Both the position numbers and the translations under genes were made by a program. From Salminus brasiliensis (lineage: Eukaryota; Chordata; Actinopteri; Characiformes; Bryconidae): DNA of 64,000 nucleotides. A model generated the notes under the pieces. It did no database searches, was not told the origin of the DNA, and worked only from the letters and a program-made list of their open reading frames with translations. Each line of letters begins with the position of its first letter. Position 1 is the stretch's first letter. The stretch lies in the NCBI RefSeq assembly GCF_030463535.1, contig NC_132892.1, forward strand, positions 33,658,932-33,722,931, in the 5' to 3' direction. Below are positions 58,587-64,000 of the stretch, piece after piece.

Positions 58587-61500
58587 ATGACTGTGAAGAT
58601 CCTCCTCTTTATCTCCTTCTATCTGATGTCAGGTAAGAAACTTCATATCTAAATAATTAGCTCAATCAGCATCAAATTAACATTTTACTTTTTATTTTAC
58701 TAAAACAGACATTTGGTCTCTTTTAGTAAGTGGAGGGGCCTCCAGGGAAGTGACAGGATATCCAGGAGGAGGAGTTCTCATCAAGTGTAAATATGAGAGA
58801 AGCTACACAGCAAACCCAAAGTACTTCTGTAAGAGTTCATGGACAACATGTGATGATCAGATCAGGACAGACGTTAGTAATGAGTGGAAAAATATAGGAA
58901 GATTCTCACTGTTTGATAACACCAGCGCTGCAGAGTTCTGGGTGTTGATCAGAGAACTCACTGTGGAGGACTCTGGAACGTACCAGTGTAGAGTTGATAT
59001 AGAGATGTGGCCTGATGATCACACACCAGTGGAACTGAAGATAAAGGAAGGTGAGTATATCCCACCACTGCACATGTTCATCGTCCCAAACTTCCAGCAT
59101 CATTAACACTGACTGTGCTGTTTGCAGATCTGATATATCTCTTATTTCCCTTTAGTTTCCCCAGACTTCAGATCTTATTAGCACTGTGTCTAGTTTTCAT
59201 TACTAAAGTAAATGTTTATCTATTTTTAGAAACTCTGAACATCAGCTTCCCTTTCATAAATGTGTCAGCCAGTAATGCACATCTATACACATGCTCCCTG
59301 CTTCTACCTTCTATTCTTCACAATGATCTGAACATACGCTTGATGAAGGGTCTGACCTGCAGAGAAGTGACATTATATGAAACGGGAGGATTCATAACCA
59401 AAAGCAGATGTGACTGTTCTTTTAGGAGTGTTCTGACTTCTGAATAATCTATGTGGGGTAGTGTAAGCTTCATCATCTGACTGTTTATGATTGACAGATC
59501 TAGACCAAAAGAAGAGCATCACTGTGAATAGTCATGTAGGAGGAAGTGTGAACATCAGCTGCAAATACCCACAATCCTCCAGCAGTAAGCCCAGGTTTCT
59601 CTGCAGGAGAGTGGGCTCTGCTGACTGTAATTATAAAGCATCTGTTAAAGAGAGCAGAAGATGGATAAAGGAGGGGAAATTCTCTCTGTATGATGACCGA
59701 GCACAGCAGACCTTCACTGTGTCCATCGACAACCTGACCAATGAGGATTCTGGTGAATACTGGTGTGGAGCTGAATCAGACTGGGAATCTGATCATGGCT
59801 ACAAGGTTTATATCACACAGATCAAGCTCACAGTTACTGGTGAGTAGAGCTTGGTTTGATGATGGTTTATGCTTTCACACAGTTTCTATTGATTATGTTT
59901 ATAATCTAGAGGAATCATGTTGACTGCACTGTAAGTGAGATTACGTCTGTCAATTACAAGAAAACTATAACGTCAGTGTACCACTATAGGGTAACTGGTA
60001 ACATATTACTGGATATGGATGCATTCAGCTCCGTGGCCTCTAGTTTTTCCAATGGGAAGTTTGTTTGTCTATAAATGGTTTACATGAGGGAGTGAATTAA
60101 CACTCAATTACTGATTCAACTTTCTGGGGAGAATTTCTCAGAAATTTTCCCTGAAACTGTTTTGCTAGGTGGTTCCTATGATGTTGCTACATTATATTCC
60201 AAGTTGGTGCTATAGTGTTCCTGGGTAGTTGCTACAGTATTCCAAGTTGTTGCTGTTGTTGCTTAGTGGTTTCTAGGCTGTCGCTAAGTGGTTTCTATGC
60301 AGTTGCTATGGTATTCCAAGTCAATGCTATTGTGTTGCATTGCTGTGCAATGTAAAATGGCATTGATATAAAACTGGGTTCAACATCTCAAGTCAACATC
60401 TTTTGGTAATAAACTAATCCACCTCTGAGAGATAATTTTGCTGGTGGTTGATTTTGTGTTGTATAGTGGTTCTTGTGGTATCCCAGGTGGTTGCAATGAA
60501 GTGGTTGCTAGGGTGTTTCTGTAATGTTCCTAGGTAGTTCATGTGGTGTACCAGGTCATTGCTATGGTGTTGCTAGGTGGTTGCTATGCTATTTTAGGTT
60601 GTTATCGTGATGCTGCTTTGTAGTTTGCTAGAATGTGCTATGTAGTTGCTATGTGCCACCATATTAAACTGGACACTCTGCAAGCTAGTATCACCTCCTG
60701 CAGGAGAAACATCACAGTGCAGGGAGTTTTAAACATGCTACATGTCTTCATGCTTCCTATAAATGGTTCATAAAAAAGGGGGTGGGGGGCAATAGAGCAG
60801 CAGGGCCCTCGAGAATACAGCTATTATAGCTGATGGAAAACCGATATTTTTTATATTTTTCTTGCTTAAAGTGGAACATTTATCTGCATTTCCATTAATG
60901 TGCTCCAAACCCAGCTGCTGTCCCCCACTCCACATTCTCTCCTTCATCAGTGCAGACACAACCCACACACCTACCTAATTTTTCATCTACAGGTATGTGC
61001 TGTCTGTTAATCTCTGTCCTTACATGTGTATCCATTACAACATCCATCAGAAAATCCATACACTCTTCTCACTACTCATTCAGTCATGAGATGATACTTC
61101 TTAATTTGTATCATTGCTGTTCACAGAGTTTTAGCTTATATATATGCATCTTACAACCATTTCTAAGTATACAGGTTCATCCACACTTCTTCCCAAACAG
61201 CTCCCAGATCAGTGCATCCTGAACCCACACATCAACTAACTAGTAAGTCCTTCACTTTTTGAAAGCACATAATCACATATTTGTTGGTGCTAGAGTTCAC
61301 AGGGGAACTATGTTAGCTTACATCCATGGGGAATTCATAAATGGCTGGCTTCTTCCTATCAAATACACATTTTTTAACCATTAAATATATAATTGCTATA
61401 TTAAGGCATTAGTGTTCAAGCCATATGGTACACAGCATCCCACAGGGGATAGGATTCATTATTTGTGTAGAGAGAAAAAGTGTCATTACTTTAATAGAGG

Positions 61501-63770
61501 AGGTAGATCTGCATTTAGTGAGGGAGGTGGTTGGGTTTTGCTTAGGGCCCCAGGAAAGCTAGGTTGTAGTGAAGCACAGGTTGTGGTGAACTATAATAAG
61601 ACAATACAATGATGTATTAATGATGGTATTTTCAAAAAAGACATACAGAGTGCATGAATGAGGTATGCATGAGTGTACATGTGGTAGTACAACCTCATTT
61701 ACAAGGGCATAGGTGGAGGCAATGTTGCAATGTTATAAACGTGGTATGTCACAGAAAGACAGAGACATTTCATTTATAATAGATTTCAGACTGCAATTTG
61801 ATGTCACCTTTAGCCTTTATTAATAAATGTGGTAGCCAACACCCTCACAAAGTTGTTTTCTGTCAGTATGTTCCAGAGACAACAATTACACAATTGTGAT
61901 TATATTAGCAAATGGCATCAGTTTTCATCACTGCTTTCTGTTCTACTGCATGATAGAACATCTAAGCAAGTAAACAAGTAAACAAGGTTGTTTTGGTCAC
62001 CTGATAAAATAACACACCGATGCTGCTGCATAGGAACAGACAGCAAACACATCCACAGCTTTGAGTTTTATTATTAACAGTATTGTTGAGGCACTACCAA
62101 TTGTTTTTTCTTTGACTTGATGTAAAGTAGCTCCTAATGTCCACATTTCTTTTACTGGCTACCTTCTTTACTGAGCATATCACCAAATTAGGCTAATCAC
62201 CACACACACACACAAACAAACATTTAGGGTTGTAACTACAATAGCCTGTAATAGCCCACAGAATTCCTCATTTAAAAATAAATGCACTGTTCTTTACTGA
62301 ACCGATACAAGGTGTGATGTGAGCACACAGCTGCTGGAGAGTGAAATCCAGTTGACAGAGCTTTAATATCTCACAACTACAGCTTCTCACACTTTAACAA
62401 GAAACAGCAAGACCATTCCTGTTAGTGATGAGTCAGAGAGGCGGGACTGTTAATCGTTTCTATAACAAATACATTGACTAGCCACTGATGGGCTGATCTA
62501 ATTATTTGACTAAACAGAACATAGGCCACCACTGCTCTGCTGTTGTCATGGTTTGGTGACCATTTAGCTCATGTTGCTATGCACTGTGGTTTGGTGAGTG
62601 TAAAGTATTTCCCTTTTCAGTCTGCAGAGTGCCTCTTTAATATTCCCACTAGAAGGCAAGTCTACTTGTTGACAGTGAGGGTTAAATTCTACTAAAATGT
62701 TCAAGACCTCCAATACAGAATTCCCTTTTAAATGATTGTGATCCAATTATTAAAACAAATAAATAAACAAACATGGACCAGCTTAAAAAACTCCATGCCT
62801 TTTTTTTCTTTCTCTATATCATTGCTTCCTGTCTGCAGGCATTTATAATCCTTGCATGACCTTGAGCTCCAGAATTAAACAAAACAGTTTCTCTCTCTCT
62901 CGCTCTCTCTCTCTCTCGCTCTGTTATACTTCCTGGTGCATTATAATTATCTTGCACTTTAGTGTACACCGACATTACTTTACACCAATTACAGCCAAAA
63001 CATTTATTTAGATGATAAATTGTCACTGTTGATCTGAGCCATATTTCTAAAATCAACCACTAAATCATTGCAATAGGATGATGAAAAAACTGTCGAATCT
63101 CTTTCTGTCAGATTGAATTTACTGGTCCAATCTCTAATATTTCTTTAGACCTTCTCATTTACATCACTGGAGGATTGGTCATCATGGTGATCACTCTTCT
63201 GGTTGCAATGACAGCATTTTACAAGCACAAGAAGAATGCCAAAAAGTCAAAAGGTAACAAATCAGAACACACAAAAACACAAACAGCATATGCCTAATAA
63301 TAATACAATTTATCTGGATGTTTTGCAGCCCCAGTTGAGATGACCCCTCTAAACATAATGCCAACCAACCCTAAAGGGGTAGGGGTCTTATGATTAGTGC
63401 TACTTTATCTCCCTCTAGTGGACAGTACTGGGGACTAAATGTTGTAATGCATCTTTTCTCTTGCAGAACATTTCTAAATCCACTGAAATCCCATCTGCAG
63501 TAAGTAGATATGATTTAGGAATGGATACAGTACAGATGGTAGTTTTACATATAGTTTTATTATATTGCCATTTTCTTCAATTATATCAAACTGATTCAAG
63601 TTCTTCTTTAGGATGACTGCATCTACCAGGAGATCTATGAACAGCAGGGGCCTGCTATGGAGTCCACAGTCAACACAATCTACTCTACAGCTGAGGGACC
63701 CACTGATCCATCAGTCTATTCCACTATTGATGAATCTACTGACAACCGTATACTACTCAGCCCACCTTAG
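58587..63770 (+). CDS. Gene 5: two-Ig pIgR/CD300-like receptor, ITIM-type (C)
   Basis: Exons: leader 58587-58632 (MTVKILLFISFYLMS), D1 58727-59050, D2 59498-59839, stalk 60915-60992, probable second stalk 61201-61242, TM 63149-63253, tail 63329-63378, 63467-63499 and 63612-63770 (TAG). About 392 residues. Both V domains keep their double Cys pairs. D1 differs from all other copies after the F-strand Cys (CRVDIEMWPDDHTP versus CAVDIEWNKDLYTP), the region equivalent to CDR3. The TM is uncharged (LVIMVITLLVAMTAFY). The tail has CIYQEI, TIYSTA and the ITIM SVYSTI; a Tyr replaces Asp in EIYEQQ, adding a tyrosine. Likely an inhibitory surface receptor. The 5' end is of the gene 2 type. Confidence 0.85.
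60170..60655. repeat. GTTGCTA minisatellite, gene 5 intron
   Basis: Same array as in gene 1. Confidence 0.8.
62890..62923. repeat. (CT)n microsatellite, gene 5
   Basis: CT tract with CG interruptions, as in gene 2. Confidence 0.9.
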
Positions 63771-63908
63771 CAAAACAGAACAACTCACCCATTCTACTGG
63801 TTACTCCACATAGATCATCTATCAGTAAACCCAAAACTTCCAACCAGTATCTTTCACAGTTTCAATTACACCCTCATCAAGAACCTCTGATGTACTTATT
63901 GGCCATTC

Positions 63909-64000
63909 TGGGGTGGCTCAGTGATCAGAGCACTGGACTGTTGATGACAAGGTTATGGAGTAAATGCCCAGGTTTGCTAAACCGTTACTGTTGGCCCTTA
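63909..64000 (+). mobile_element. SINE head relic after gene 5, cut by window end
   Basis: Duplicate of 22821-22935. The window ends inside it, so the array probably continues with another A slot. Confidence 0.6.

Noticed and set aside
1-64000. Functional tRNA or rRNA genes
   Set aside because: All tRNA-like stretches are SINE heads with degraded or SINE-type B boxes and no cloverleaf; no rRNA-like sequence was seen.

Overview
This window is vertebrate nuclear DNA, almost certainly from a ray-finned fish. It is AT-rich, with small phase-1 exons, GT/AG splice sites, (CA)n and (CT)n microsatellites, Tc1/mariner relics, tRNA-derived SINEs and an L2-like LINE 3' end. Exon translations match the two-domain pIgR-like/CD300-like (CMRF35-like) innate immune receptors of teleosts. 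I cannot name the species.

The whole window is one recent tandem array on the + strand. A large unit contains four paralogous slots in the order A - B - B' - C. A is a headless stalk, transmembrane and ITSM-tail cassette. B is a decayed gene with only the end of an Ig exon, a TM exon and a broken tail. B' is a two-Ig receptor with a short tail and a lysine in the membrane segment. C is a two-Ig receptor with an ITIM tail. Unit 1 (1-~24,287) holds A1, B1, gene 1 (B', 10489-14115) and gene 2 (C, 17471-22654). Unit 2 (~24,288-40,751) holds A2, B2 and gene 3 (33761-38944), which has a B'-like 5' end and a C-like 3' end, so one slot was lost by fusion. Unit 3 (40,752-end) holds A3, B3, gene 4 (B', 51361-55237) and gene 5 (C, 58587-63770). 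Base 1 lines up with base 40,752, so the outer period is 40,751 bp.

Each Ig gene has a leader exon, a V-type exon D1 (324 bp), a V-type exon D2 (342 bp), one or two short stalk exons and a TM exon. C genes add three cytoplasmic exons. Every extracellular and TM junction is phase 1, so heads and tails could be exchanged by splicing or recombination without frame loss. C genes look inhibitory (SVYSTI ITIM). B' genes look activating, with a Lys in the TM and a stop where the C genes have a splice donor. A cassettes carry two TxYxxV ITSM-like motifs but have no leader or Ig exon in cis. A Tc1 fossil sits where those exons would be expected.

Between genes the sequence is repeated paralogous flank with a shared solo LTR (five copies, ACATT target duplication), SINE-head relics, a GTTGCTA-type minisatellite in the D2-stalk intron, and copy-specific insertions (a LINE 3' end and a SINE) in gene 4, which has also lost its ATG. 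No unrelated gene family was seen.
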